From positions 5,956,501 through 6,020,500 of the forward strand of contig CM066315.1 of NCBI GenBank assembly GCA_033807775.1: a stretch of DNA of 64,000 nt. The letters run 5' to 3'. Shown here one piece after another: positions 8,890 through 20,806 of this stretch. The notes beneath the pieces are model-generated. The model searched no databases and had not been told where the DNA came from. It saw nothing but the letters and a program-made list of their open reading frames with translations. The position numbers and the translations under genes were made by a program. Position 1 is the first letter of the stretch, and each line of letters begins with the position of its first letter. The DNA comes from Saussurea involucrata. Lineage: Eukaryota > Streptophyta > Magnoliopsida > Asterales > Asteraceae.

Positions 8890-11800
8890 AATAGTTTAAG
8901 CGAACTAAGTATGCTAATGAAGATACTTAGACTTAAGCTGAGATGAATTAAGTTATGACTTGTGAGATTTAGGTAGAAATACTAGGACGGGATAGTCTTA
9001 GAGTCAACGGAAATACGTGAAATTAGTACTGTGATAATGGTAACGAGGATTTTCATGTATGATATGTTAACAATTTCAATTAGCTATTGTTATTATGAAT
9101 ATATTATTACGCGAGCATGCTTATTTCTAAATTGTTACAGTGACTAACGATCGGTAAAGTATGTTTTAGGGTATGTGCATAACCATTTTCTTATGATTAT
9201 CCTTTTAGGTTATAGTAGAACGATGGTGAATATGCCACCAAAATCCTTTGGAGGACAGATCGGTAAATGATTGAGGGTTGGAAGGACAACCTGGAAATTG
9301 GCGGGACTCATGAACGTCCGCCAAGGTAACCTTTAATAGGTGGTTGATGCGTGTAGAAATAGAATAAGAAATGTTTGACCAAGACGAAAATAGTATGACA
9401 TGGTTGATACGTAAATCGTGGAATGCATGTATAGCAAACGTCATAAGGCCGAAAGGACGACCACCGGTCGGGGGTAAAATGTCAATGATAAGTTACTTAA
9501 GTAAGACGATTGACCTCGTTGAGTAATTAGCCTTCATTTGCGAGTAAAGTTTTTATGCATGGTGTTCTAGAGTATGTTACATGAATTTTCATGATTTCAA
9601 ACCAATTGCATAAATAACAGTTTTAGTCAAGGCTGAATTAGTATGTGCAAGTGAGTATTTAAAGAAAAGGCAATCCCATTTATGTTGCACAACGAAATTT
9701 AGGAGTTGTTACAAAATATTTCTTACTTTACATGAAAAGTTGAATTGTAGCAAGAAAACGTTGGCCAGCAAAACATTTAATAACCAACAGGAGTATTGAT
9801 CTAATAATATCATATAAATAAGTGGGAGAACCGACTAGCTTAATTCGAGTCGGTAAAACTTTTTCGAACTATTGTTGTATGAAAAGATTTTTATTTTATT
9901 ACCGTTGTAACAACTTTGTTTTGGTTGAGAAAGATTGGGTTTACGGAAATTTAATATGCAAACAATTCTCGAGATCGTTGTGCAGTACTTTAGAGTCGTG
10001 TGAATGTAGGGGTCATGTGTGCCCAAGTTATTCCAAAAGTTGTTTTATAAAATGAGAAAATGTGTGAATTGAGATATGTAACAATGTATTTTGGTTTATG
10101 TATTCGTGTGCGTGGCACATGTTTAACCAAACGTTTATTTTAGCCTTAAAGGCTTGATTGATATTCAAATGAGTCTTTCGAATGTTTGTCAGTTTTAAAT
10201 GACTCGAGATGGAGTCTTGGTTGTATTATATGCTTAACTGCATTTTAATTGAATAAGTGTTGGTCTTAAGTGTAAAGACTGTTTGATAACTTTCGCGTTT
10301 TAATACCTTAGGAACTAACGAACCTTGGCGAGGTATATACATTGTGAAGTATAGTATACTTATTTAAATTGACTTCGTTGGGAGAGTAGCAATGAAGGAG
10401 TCATAGATTTATTATGCCTTGGAACGTATGTTGCATAATGATCATTGATCCTTGGAGTAGATGGCTAGGTTTTGAACTTAGTTGAGTTTTAAGACCATTG
10501 ACCCGGTTTAATAAGCTCGTTATAGGCTTGGGTTGGGATTACATGGATTGTATTAAAATAGAAGTTTGCATGATGTGAATGTTTTGGGTATTCTTTTGGA
10601 TTTAATTATTGTTAAGTCTTAAACCAGAAGAATAAAAGCTGAAGGACCACCTGGTAAGAGTGTTAAGATTATGAAAGACGGTTGTATTATAGAAGTGTTT
10701 TACTTGCGATGTAGATGGTTTACAAAGGAGAAAGTATTAGGCATAAATGAAGTCAGGTATGGAAAATGCTGATCTGGGAAGGATCGTACTGTGTTTTAGT
10801 ATTAGTATGGAATCACAAGGAGCTAGTATGAACGAATAAGTTCAAGTTAATTAGCAAATCGAAAGTGGTAGTTCAACTAAAGTTGGGGAGGAGATATTTA
10901 GTGAAATAAACTCGGTTAAAATGTGTATGAATGATTGTGAGAAACCTGGTTTGTGGTGAAAGGCTATACGTGAAGAATGTACGAGTGAGTATTGGTATTA
11001 ACTGCCAAGATAAATGTGTCAACTAGTATGTATTATGAAGTTAGAACTAGGAAGTATCTGATGGAAGTCTTTTCGAGGATACCAGATAAATAGTACTAGT
11101 TGTCAATGAAGCTGTTGGATGATGTGGTTGTAAGATGGTGTAGTGATTTGGCTATAATTGGAATAGAGTGTCGAGCGGTAGTGTGAGTTCATCCAAGGTG
11201 ATTTTGGTTGTGTGGGTCGTTAAATAAGTTTATGATTTTGAATCATAGGAAGTTTAATAAAGAGGAGAAAGCGGTATCGGTATGTGGAAAAGTTGGGAGA
11301 AAGAGACAAATAATGATTGGAGGGTAATACTTCATGTTAACATAGGAGGTAATGATAGAAAGGTCGGACCTAAGAATGTAGTTATACTACGGGTTCAATG
11401 GAATTATCACCTTTGATATATAATATTTTAGTGTTTGGTTGAAATGTGGTCGCATAGTACGATATTGATGTGAGAAAGTGATGGCATTCTATACCGAAGA
11501 AACGCATAATTCATGGATGTAATAATGGACTGACGTGGTTGTTGAAATAATCTAATAGTAACGAGTATGCTTAATTTACAGTATACGTGGAAAATTCAGG
11601 TAGTACATGATAATGTTATTTCGAGATTTGGAGAGTGAGTTGGGATGATGATGGGGTGAAAGGAAGACTCTTGTTCTTCTTAATCCCATTGGTTTTAGGT
11701 GAAGAGAATACTGTAATCGTTAAGCTATAGTGTTGGAATAATTAATAGATGTAAAAGAAATACCTCGAATGCAGTTCTCGGTGTTACGAGGATTTGGCTA

Positions 11801-11947
11801 GAGATCTTAACTAACGTTTTTAGAGAAACTATCCTCTTGGACTGTAGTTGTGTGGTGGATATTCCGTGTAAACAAGAGAGAAATGATAGCAGTATGCTAG
11901 AATAAGAAGTAGTCAAACATGGATTTGATGATAACAATTATTCTAAG
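8890..11947 (+). other. Inner element interior, non-coding, with conserved block B
   Basis: No ORF exceeds about 80 codons and none resembles gag. The stretch about 9440-9730 aligns by eye with outer-element 15100-15395 and with minus-strand 34985-35235: a GGTCG-rich start, then GATAAG, GTTGACCT, GTAGCCTTC, ATGTTACATGAA and TTTAAAGAAAA in the same order. It sits about 0.6-0.8 kb after the primer site in each. It may be a cis-acting signal or decayed gag. Confidence 0.5.
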
Positions 11948-12258
11948 AGGATTGGTTTGCAAGTATATCATTTGGATCTTCCACCAGAGTTGGGAGGGGT
12001 ACATGATACCTTCCAAGTGTATTATCTTCGGAAATATTTGGCCGAAGAGAAAGATGTGATGTAATTGAGGTGAGAGTAGATAAAGAGAGTCGCGGTGTGG
12101 AAGAACCAGATGAAATTTTGGAGAGACAAGTTAGGAAGCTACGTAATGATAAAGAAGTAGCTATGTTGAAAGTTCAGTGGAAACACCACCGAGGTAGTAA
12201 TGTAACTTTAGAGTCGAAAGAGAGTATGAGGGATAGATATCCTCATTTGTTTACCTGA
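11948..12258 (+). pseudogene. Ty3/gypsy pol C-terminal remnant (integrase tail)
   Basis: The first frame reads RIGLQVYHLDLPPELGGVH and continues DTFQVYYLRKYLAE, the conserved start of the gypsy integrase C-terminal region. It stops at TAA 12062-12064. The next part, to 12258, carries EEPDEILERQVRKLRNDK, then VQWKHH and RYPHLF, the chromodomain-like tail that follows in intact elements. So the tail survives in two pieces with stop and frame damage, while RT and RNase H have gone. It shows the element descends from an autonomous chromovirus-like gypsy lineage. Confidence 0.8.
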
Positions 12259-12261
12259 CCT

Positions 12262-12281
12262 TGATTTCGAGGACGAAATCA
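12262..12281 (+). promoter_or_regulatory. Pre-PPT hairpin of inner element
   Basis: TGATTTCG, loop AGGA, CGAAATCA: an eight-pair stem ending just before the purine-rich tract. Relatives have GAATTCC/GGAATTC at the same place. Confidence 0.55.
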
Positions 12282-12300
12282 TTTTTAAGTTGGGGAGAAT
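12282..12300 (+). promoter_or_regulatory. Polypurine tract, inner element
   Basis: TTTTTAAGTTGGGGAGAAT directly abuts the 3' LTR TG; expected plus-strand primer site. Confidence 0.75.
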
Positions 12301-12952
12301 TGTAACACCCGGAAAATCCTTGTAAGTAATATTAGTCCTAATATTTCTTTATATTTTGACTTCTTAGATTATGATTGAATTCCTAAGAAATTTCCATGAT
12401 TGTTACTTGTTAATTGAGAACTTCCGATAGAAATCAGTAAATTTATTCCTTAAGGAAATTAATGAAAAATAGATGACAAAGTTAAATATTAGATTTTATG
12501 GATTAGTTGGATGGGTAATTTGAATACGAGTCCAACGGTACTTTCCGGGATAAAATCGGAGTTTTAACGAAGAAGTTACGGCTAAATCAGTAGAAATTGA
12601 GAAGGCTAGCAAACAGAAGCTGGCGCCGATGGTTGGCGCCGATGCATCGGCGCGGGTGATCGGCGCCGAGCACCTGACGTGTTGAAATAGGGTTAAAACC
12701 CACCTCTTAGTCCTTAGTCATTATCCTTTTCATTTAGAGTTCGTGAATCAGGGTTTTCTCTACACTTCTCAGGCGATTTTCCCATCTAAGCTTAAGGTAA
12801 ATTCACCTCTCTCAATCATACTTCAATTCAAGCAATTAGTAGATGAATCTTACAAATTAAGCTTGAATTAGGGCATTACATCTTCATCCTTCTTGTTGGA
12901 GTGATTGGGTTCAAGTCTTCAAGATTAGGATTATATCAATTGAAGATTTGAG

Positions 12953-13849
12953 GTGAGTAACTTGTATCTAATTAATTGTATTACACCTTATTAACATTCT
13001 TTATCTTGATTTTGTTATTGCTAATGAGAAATCTTGGTTAATAAGCTCTTAATGGTTAAGAGGGAAACAAGAAGAGTTCAAGTAAGTTATGGTGGATTAA
13101 TTGTGTTTTATTACTTAGAATGCCATGATAAATGTTAGTGTTAAAGGTTGGGTTTGATTATATATCATTGGTATGTGATTGAGATGATGGCTTAATAGAT
13201 GTCTTAATGATGAACTGATGGCTTAATGGTCCTAATGGACTTATTCTTGAATTGTAAACATGGTGGTTTATTATTGAAATCATATAGAAAGTGAATTAAT
13301 ACATGTGGATGTATGTGAACTACATGGAAGTAGTATTGTTTATGATAAATGGTTGGACCATTGTTAAAGTGCTAAATATGCTTGATATTATTTAGAATAT
13401 GATTTATTACATATGGATGTATATGAACTACATGGAAGTAGTATTGATCATGTTAAATGGTTGGACCATTGTTATGTGTTGAATGTACTTGAATATTATT
13501 TGGATTAACATATTTGGTATTCACATAATTGGAGGAGCACCTAGTAGGCATTGTAGGATATATTCTTACACACCGTGGGGTAAGTGTAATTGATTCATAC
13601 CTTCGGATACCGTGGGATTTTCCGTTGTGTTATGCCTTGTGACAATACCGTGGGGTATCGATCAAGGTATATCTTCAATTATGATGTAACTGGGTAGCGA
13701 TATGGACCTTCTCCATGGAATCCAATTTGTGAATGTATCGAATTGTTATTCCTACATGCTATGATTACGCCCTATGTGGCATGTGCTATGTGTAAACCTC
13801 ACTTAGGCTTTAAAAGCCTAACACTTGTTATGTGTTTTATGTGTTACAG
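12953..13849 (+). other. Putative LTR intron with hairpin branch point (inner 3' LTR)
   Basis: Copy of 7696-8585: donor GAG|GTGAGTAA at 12953, hairpin 13803-13821, acceptor TTACAG ending 13849. Confidence 0.5.
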
Positions 13850-13976
13850 ATTTTAGTGGTTCCGGACACAAGAAGGTCTAGAACGGGGTTGTGAGCATGG
13901 GATCATTGTTGGAGAGTTAAAGATTGGAAGATTGATGATAGAACTTTCCGACATCCTTTTTATATTTGATTGCGAT

Positions 13977-14703
13977 TAGGGGTGAGCAAAACCCGCCCAA
14001 CCCGAATTACCCGCGACCCGAAAAACCCGAAAATCGCAAACCCGATCACCCGATCACCCGATTAGCCCGAACCCGATTAACCCGACTTTGTACTTCGGTT
14101 CGGTTCGGTTTGGGTTTTCCCGAACCCGAACCCGCCCGAAACCCGATTAACCCGACTTTTTACTTTGTTTGATATATATATATATATATATGATTCTGTG
14201 TTTGTGCAGTTGATCCATGCATGATTCAGTCAATCATAATTAAGATGGGTTATTGTTTATGCAGGTCCAATTACCATGGAGGTGTTTTGGGTTTGGGATG
14301 TGGAAGAAAGAAGAGGTGGGTGGTTCCGGTAAAAGTAGCCACAATCGCTCATCTCGCATCTAAACACACACACACAGATGATTTTCTTGTGGTGTACTTG
14401 GGTATTTAATGAATACTATTCATATATTAGTTAAACAAATGTAATTAAGTTTGCCTCCTTCAGACATGTACATATCAATTTAATTAGGGCTAAAAAACTT
14501 AAAAAAAATTGGGCTGAAAAAATGGGCTTAGGATCGGCCCAACCCGAACCCGAACCCGAAACCCGACAACCCGATCACCACCCGAACCCGAAACCCGATT
14601 TAGACTTAGGGCGGGTTTCGGGGCCTCCAACTTCCACCCGAAACCCGATTAACCCGAAATTTAAAACCCGAACCCGCCCGACCCGCCCGTTTGCTCACCC
14701 CTA
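13977..14703. mobile_element. hAT-type MITE
   Basis: Ends TAGGGGTGAGCAAA and its exact inverse, with an 8-bp TSD ATTGCGAT (13969-13976 and 14704-14711). The other LTR preserves the empty site. Sub-terminal DNA is packed with ACCCGA/CCCGAACCCG-type repeats. There is no transposase. ORFs predicted here (13966-14172, 14522-14704) are translated repeats. Confidence 0.95.
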
Positions 14704-14878
14704 ATTGCGATAGTAGTGATCAAATAAGCTAGTAGTCCATTAGTAGTTAAAATTAACTAAATCTTTGTATTAATGGTTATGTAATGATGATTAGGTATAC
14801 TTTCACTTTGGAAAGGTGTACCACTCTTCCGTCTCATGGAAGTTTTTGTTAACCCCTATTTTGGGGTGTTACAAGAAT

Positions 14879-17800
14879 CATGGGATAGATCAGTTGGGAT
14901 GGTAAGATAGAACAGTGTCAAAACCTTGAAAGTATCAATGGAGCCCTGACTTTTAGTCGAGCTTTTCATTGGCAGGACAAATGGAATAAGATACTTATAG
15001 TGAATTGAAAGCATGTAGAAGTAGAAAGTGAGATAGTCGATCAAAGCGAAAATAGTGTGAAATGGTTGAGTAAGTGAGATGTGGAACACATGTACATCAA
15101 GTTAGTGCTTGATCGAGGGGGCGACCCTTGGTCGTAAGTGGGGTATCAAGGATAAGCTGCGTGAGTAAGCGGTTGACCTTGTTGAGTGAGTAGCCTTCTA
15201 TTGCAAATAGAGTCGCATGCATAGCGTTCTGTTATGTAACATGAAATTTTCACGATTCAAAATAAAAACATAACTGTCAACTTTGAACAAAATGAGTCAG
15301 CTTGTACGAGTACACGTTTAAAGAAAAAGCGATTTCAGTTACGTCGCACATTGAAATTTTGGGCTTAACGATTTGCAAAGTATTCCACACTTTTAATGAT
15401 AAGTTAAATTGTTACAAAAATGGTCAAGAAAATGGTTACCTGCAATTCACTTGTACCAAAATGCTTATTGACCTTTTGATATCATACAATTGAGTGTGAG
15501 AACCGATTGGTTTACTTTGTGTCGGTAATTCTTTCAGAATGGTCTCATACGAAAAGATTTTCATGCAATATATTACTATCGTAATAACATTGTTCGGATT
15601 GAGCAAGATTGAGGTTCACGAGAGGATGCATGCCAACGATTCTCGAATCGTTGTGCAGGGTTTTGAAGTTATAAGAGTGATGGGGTCACGGGTACCCGAG
15701 TGTTTCTAAATGTTGTTTATTTGAAATGATAAAATGTGTAAAAGGATTTATTTACTGTATTGTCATGCATGAAGGCTATGAACCTACTAGGTCGTAGAGT
15801 ATTACGTCTTAAGCTAAGGAAGAACTCCGAGAGCGGAGAGTCGTTGGTCAAGTCAGGGGAGAACGTATGTAGTTTTGGTATATGTGTTCAAGAGGAGAGT
15901 TGGACCTTGGCAGAGTCGGAAATGGATTTTAGTGTTAGGTGTATGAGGGTCCGTACCTTTGCTCGACGACTGAGAACTCAGAACACAGTTGCCGAGGGGC
16001 GATGGTGCCCGAAGGAAGGACTAGGAGTCATCAAGGTATTGGTTTTAGCAACTCTTTATGAGTAGTGCTGTGAGGCATGAATGAAAGGTCCACGATGTGG
16101 GTCATGAGATTCAAAGGGAGCTTGTAATATTGATGTTACATGAGTAAGTTTCGAAATAGGGGGCGACGGATTATAAAGTTAACTATGATGTGTAGGGAGG
16201 AATAGGTCTCGTAAGGAACTCATGTTAAAGGATAGGTTAAGGAAGTAGTTAAGAGTTGTCTTTTGTTGTTGAAGTCGGCAACGGTGTATGTTGGCCGAGG
16301 CCGAAGACTCAAACCAGATGAGTGTAAGTTGATAGAATATCTTGAAGAGGTGTTAAATTAGTAAGAGACTGTTGTTGTTGAATAGACGTTCTATTTACGA
16401 GGCGAGGAGGGTCCGTAGAAGGACAAGGTGTGTAACACAAGCGGAGTGAGTGTAGACTATACCAGTCTGTAAGAAAATGTGTCGTGTCTAATAAAGGACT
16501 CGAGTCATAAAAGAGCTAGTTAGGATGTTCGTGTTTGAGCTAAGTGTGAACTCGTGAGTCATAGTTCAACAAGTTGGGAGATAACTAAGTAGCGAGACAA
16601 ACTCGATTGTAGTATACGGGAGAATATGAAGGAAAGTGTGAATTGTGTACGAATGACCATGAGAGACTTAGTCGGTAGTGTGATAATAGGAGTGGTGAAT
16701 GTACGAATGAATAATAGCGTCAATTGCCAAGATATCTGTGTCAGCCGGTGATGTAGTAAGGCGATGTTAGAAAGATGAAGGATTAGAAGGAAGTCCTTTT
16801 GGGATTTCGGATAGAGTGTATGGTTTGCAATCCTAGTTGTTGAAGTACGTGGGTTGTAAGTAGGTGTGTATTTTGACTGTTATTGGGATGGAATGTCGGG
16901 GCAGAATTGGGTGATTGCCCATCTGTGAGACCAAGCTTTGTGGTTACGTATGTTGTTAAGTATATTCTTGAAGGCAGAGTAAGTTTAAAGAAGCTGATGA
17001 ATAGATTAGTCAAGCTGTAGTATAGTAGAGGAAACATCGTTAAAGAACGAAAATTGTTCCTTATGCGTGAGGGAATGATCCTAGAAGAAAATAGTTGGAA
17101 ATTTTGGTTATGTTTAAGGAATGACGTGATGATGATTGTGGGTCGGAATAGTAGTATGATCGTTAATTGATTTGAAATGTCATGATAGAGGTATAAGCCT
17201 TTAATTGGTTGATTTAAATTTTATAGATTTGTTAAGTAATGACGTTCATTTGTTATTACAGGATGTGTTACAATTTTTGGGGAAGTGTTATTGAGACTAA
17301 CACACTGATTGTTAAAGAATTATTTAAGGTAAATCTAAGTAAGAAAGTCGGGATGACGGTATATATATATATCTGTCTGATTTTATGATCATAGTGGTTA
17401 GTCGAAAGAATTATGGAACCCGAATTTCGGGGTGTTCTTGAATTAATAGATCCGTTTGTAATAGGGAATCCAAGGGGGTGGATTATTAGAGTGAATAGGG
17501 GACGTTACTAAGGAACACTTTGGGGTCATTGGAAGTTTAAAGAGGATGAGGGTTGTGTTAGTCAGAATGTGGTGGGATTGATGTGAAATCCTTAAAGAAT
17601 GTGAATTGTTGCTTATGTGTGAGAGAAATGTTTGAGAAGGTAAAAGTTGGAGATTAAAGAATGTGTAGTGACGTCGAACACTGGTCTTGTTTCAAGACGG
17701 CTTGGTTGAATGCCTTAAGATAAGATCTTGGTGCAACTGTTTGGTTATGTAAGTAATGAGAAAGCGATAGCAACATGTGGAAAGGTCGGGAGAGAGGGGC

Positions 17801-18761
17801 AAGTAATGTGTGGTGAGCAGTACTCCACGCTATCGTGGGGAAGGTGTAGATAGTATGTCGGAACAAGTGAGTAAATTGGAAGTAGTAAACTTGACAGTAT
17901 TGTGTAGATTGTCTTTGATTAGTGTGCGAACCGTTGGAAAGAATATTGAGGAAGGAAATTGTGTAAGTTTTTGTGCAGGGGAGAAGTGGATGAGACAACT
18001 AAATGAGTTAAGTTAGTGACTTTGTGAGAAATGTGTAAACGATTTGGTCGTGTAGTGTTTAAGCTAGTGAGAATAGTATGGTGTGACCATGGTTATTCCT
18101 CCCAGTTGGGTGAGGGTAACCAGAGTTATGTTTTATGACCAAACGAACGTGGTAATCAGCGAGGATTTGATGTGTTTCAGGATAAGTTTAATTCTAGTAG
18201 GTGAACACTTCAACGTTAGGTTTGAAGGTTCCTACCCTGGGTTACGTACAAGGATGGAGTGATGAAGTGGTGAGGATGTAAGAAATGGTTGACGAGCTGT
18301 GGTCGAGGTGGTCCGAGAAAGGGAAATGTTATCCGCATAGTCGATTGTTGATTAGGAGAAGTAATCTAGGATTGCTTGTATTTTTCGATGAAGGAACTCT
18401 GGGTTGTGAGTTGTCGGGACGTTCAGGTTTGGATTTGTATCAAGCGGTCAAGTGTGTGTCTGTCTCTTAGTAAATGAATCTCGTGTCGTGACAGAGGATT
18501 TAGCCAAGTTCCTCCTTAAAGGAAGTGTTGATGCATGAGAAGCCTTAGTAAATCTTCTGTAGTCAAGATCGACCGAGTAGGAACAGTAGCCTACGAGTTA
18601 GAGTACCGTAAGAACTGAAGGAAATGCACCCAAGGTTCCATGTTTCGAGTTTGATGAGGTGGTTGACTGAGTCAGATATAGCTTTACTTTGGGAAGTGTC
18701 GGTTTTGATGTGGGCAAGATACCCGCATCTTTTCCAATGAGGAATTCCGGGGACGGAATTC
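14879..18761 (+). other. Outer element interior, non-coding
   Basis: 3.9 kb without a convincing gene. Block B lies at about 15100-15395. Short ORFs (for example 15760-16065 and the minus ORFs 16783-17037 and 17654-17998) match nothing I recognise. The 3' end resembles the degenerate gypsy pol tail of the 24.5-kb element (GATACCCGCATCTTTTCC before the hairpin). Confidence 0.55.
18742..18761 (+). promoter_or_regulatory. Pre-PPT hairpin of outer element
   Basis: GAATTCC, loop GGGGAC, GGAATTC: a seven-pair stem immediately before the polypurine tract; also at 24466-24485 and minus 32441-32459. Confidence 0.55.
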
Positions 18762-18778
18762 TTTTAAGGGGGGAGTGT
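18762..18778 (+). promoter_or_regulatory. Polypurine tract, outer element
   Basis: TTTTAAGGGGGGAGTGT abuts the 3' LTR. Confidence 0.85.
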
Positions 18779-20498
18779 TGTAACAACCCAAATTCTAGTG
18801 GGTTTTAGAGTTAGTGGTCAAAGTGGAATAAATGAAAGTTAACTTGAGGGACTTGATAGCAATTTTGTGAAATGTATTTAAGGACACCAATCCCTAGGGC
18901 ATCCTCCAATTGCTGAAATCAGTAGTGTGATTGTGTGTGTGTGCTCTTGGTGGTGGCGGCTAAGGAAGAAGGAAGAAGAAAAAGAAAGGTTTGAAGAGAA
19001 ATCTAGAGAAAGGAAGAATCAAGCTAAAATCTGCAAAGGTATTGCATCCCAATTCGTTCATCTGATTAGGATAATGCTTCTCCTTCTTATTGTTATGAAT
19101 CCTTAGGACTGATGTTGATGATTTCTTGAGTTTCACCATTTTCCTTGAAAATGAAGTTTTATGGGTTTTGTCTTAATGAATCAATTTAAGAGATTAAAGT
19201 GGGATTAATTGGGTGTTTGGGGTTGGTGGATGAACCCTTATGGTTATCTAATCAACTAATGGCTAAAATCGGGTTAGAAATCACTTTTAAGAAATTTATT
19301 TTCGGACAGCAGCCGTACCCGGACACCTTCAGTTCATGATGATATGGTGGTTTCCGGATACGGATGCTAGTTTCCGGGTAAAGCTCTATGATAGTTTCCG
19401 GGTGGGTGTTTTTCCGGGTAGATCGAGTTACCGGGTGTGGTATCCGGACAAGTATGGCATCCGGACAAGTATGGTATCCGGACAAGTATGGCATCCGGAC
19501 AAGTATGGTATCCGGACAAATATGGTATCCGGACAAGTTGGTATCCGGACAAGTTGGTATCCGGACAAGTGTGTGTTGGACAGTAGGTCGAGCCGTTTAA
19601 TCTGATTCGAATCTAATGCCTTAGGTGTTCGTGTGGTTTAGCTTGGAGGTATCTAAGAAGTGCGTTGTACGTCAAGCAAGGTGAGTTCCCTAAACCCTTT
19701 TACGACGTAAAGTGTTAAATGTTTCTAACTGATTATGGTTTCATTTACGAGCATGAACTGTTTATAACTGTCACGCATGTTTTTCCATGAACTACATGTT
19801 TTACTTAAGAAAGCTTATTATTGATATGATGAAATGAGAATGATGATTTAAAGGATTTAAGGTTGCATGTTTTATGAAATGAATGATGTGCTATGTGGAG
19901 TCGGTCTACACTGTGGGACAGAGATAGATCCTCGGGACCTGATGATCCCTTGGATATGTATGACAGACTGGTAGGTTGGAATTCGTTTCCTCCTATTTCG
20001 AGTAGAAAGGGGGTCTGCGTAAGCTCCGGGAAGGGGAGTTTGCGTAGGCTCCGGTTGAGGGCGAGAGGGTAACCCAATGGGCCCCGACCGCGGAATGTTT
20101 ATGTGATCCTATATACAGTGTAGTACCATGCCTGATGTTATGTTAAGGTTTACGATGATATTTTTATAAACGATTTTATATTGTGTACATGTTGTTTTCG
20201 GAGGGAATTCACTAGACCTTTCTGGTCTAACCCTCGCTTTCAAAACTAAACCATTTTCAGGTACGCATGTTAAGGGTTCTTCAAGTAAGAACTAGGAGGC
20301 GATAAGAAGGACTTGAAGCTTAGAGTAACTTCAAGTTTTGGCTATGATGACTATAGAATAACTTTCGGCTGTGGAATTTAGAGACTTCCGCTGTCAGTTT
20401 TGTTTAGCATGATTTATGGATGATGTAAAGACAGGATTATTTATCAAATCTGAATGCTTATCCGTTAGCAATGCATGTTATGAATTTGGGACGTTACA
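18779..20498 (+). repeat. 3' LTR of outer element
   Basis: Matches 4733-6511 with fewer copies of the internal short repeats (array 19440-19570). Ends ACGTTACA followed by TSD CTAGC. Confidence 0.92.
19681..20260 (+). other. Putative LTR intron with hairpin branch point (outer 3' LTR)
   Basis: Donor CAAG|GTGAGTT at 19681, hairpin 20213-20229, CTAACC, acceptor ATTTTCAG ending 20260. The base after the acceptor is GTACGC here but GTAAGC in the 5' LTR. Confidence 0.5.
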
Positions 20499-20806
20499 CT
20501 AGCATATTGGGTTTCTGGAACAATGTCGTCGTCGAGATTGATTGCGGGTGAAGGAAAATTGTAGTTGGCCGGAGTATAACCTTGTTCAATCAAACCGGGA
20601 CGTGTAAATTGGTAAGGAAATTGTTGGTGAAATTGTTGGGGAAATTGTTGCGAAAATTGTGGCGGAAATTGTTGCGAAAATTGTTGCGAAAATTGCGGAT
20701 GATAACCTTGTTGTGTAAACGCTTGGAAACCAAGCTCCGACTCTTCTTGCGGTTGCGGTGTATCCGGTCGGTTACGATGTGATGTATGTGTTTTGTTTGG
20801 ATTCAT
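20499..20806 (-). pseudogene. Harbinger ORF1, 5' half (Q/F-rich N-terminus)
   Basis: Starts at Met 20804-20806 (MNPNKTHTSHRN...) and encodes a Q/F/P-rich segment with repeated QQF units, a common N-terminus for plant Harbinger ORF1. It runs in frame to the CTAGC TSD at 20499-20503, where the LTR element inserted. The frame resumes at 4732. The listed ORF continues a few codons into the LTR; those residues are not part of the protein. Split by insertion and carrying a downstream nonsense codon, it is a pseudogene. Confidence 0.82.

Larger units (their letters stand above)
7044..14873 (+). mobile_element. Nested gene-less Ty3/gypsy LTR retrotransposon (inner element)
   Basis: LTRs 7044-8874 and 12301-14873, TSD AGAAT (7039-7043 and 14874-14878), primer site and PPT all present. 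The 3.4-kb interior has only decayed pol sequence at its 3' end. LTRs show roughly ten substitutions and one 7-bp insertion over 1.83 kb (by eye), fewer than the outer element, which agrees with the nesting order. Confidence 0.92.
12301..14873 (+). repeat. 3' LTR of inner element (contains a hAT MITE)
   Basis: Matches the 5' LTR apart from a few substitutions, a 7-bp GGCATGT insertion near 13780, and the 727-bp hAT MITE at 13977-14703. The 18-bp palindrome is at 12636-12653. Confidence 0.92.
4733..20498 (+). mobile_element. Gene-less Ty3/gypsy-type LTR retrotransposon (outer element)
   Basis: Two LTRs (4733-6511 and 18779-20498), TG..CA ends, 5-bp TSD CTAGC (4728-4732 and 20499-20503), an initiator-Met-type primer site and a polypurine tract define a complete insertion. 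The interior, after removing the nested element, is about 4.4 kb and has no long ORF. Gypsy affinity rests on the sequence before the 3' LTR, which matches degenerate gypsy pol ends seen elsewhere in the window. LTRs differ by about 20-25 substitutions plus repeat-number changes (by eye), so the insertion is fairly recent although gene-less. Confidence 0.88.

Noticed and set aside
9822..10055. 77-aa plus ORF in inner element
   Set aside because: No domain and no counterpart in the aligned interiors of related elements; likely chance.
20582..20782. Plus-strand leucine/arginine/lysine-rich ORF
   Set aside because: Antisense shadow of the Q-rich Harbinger ORF1 N-terminus.
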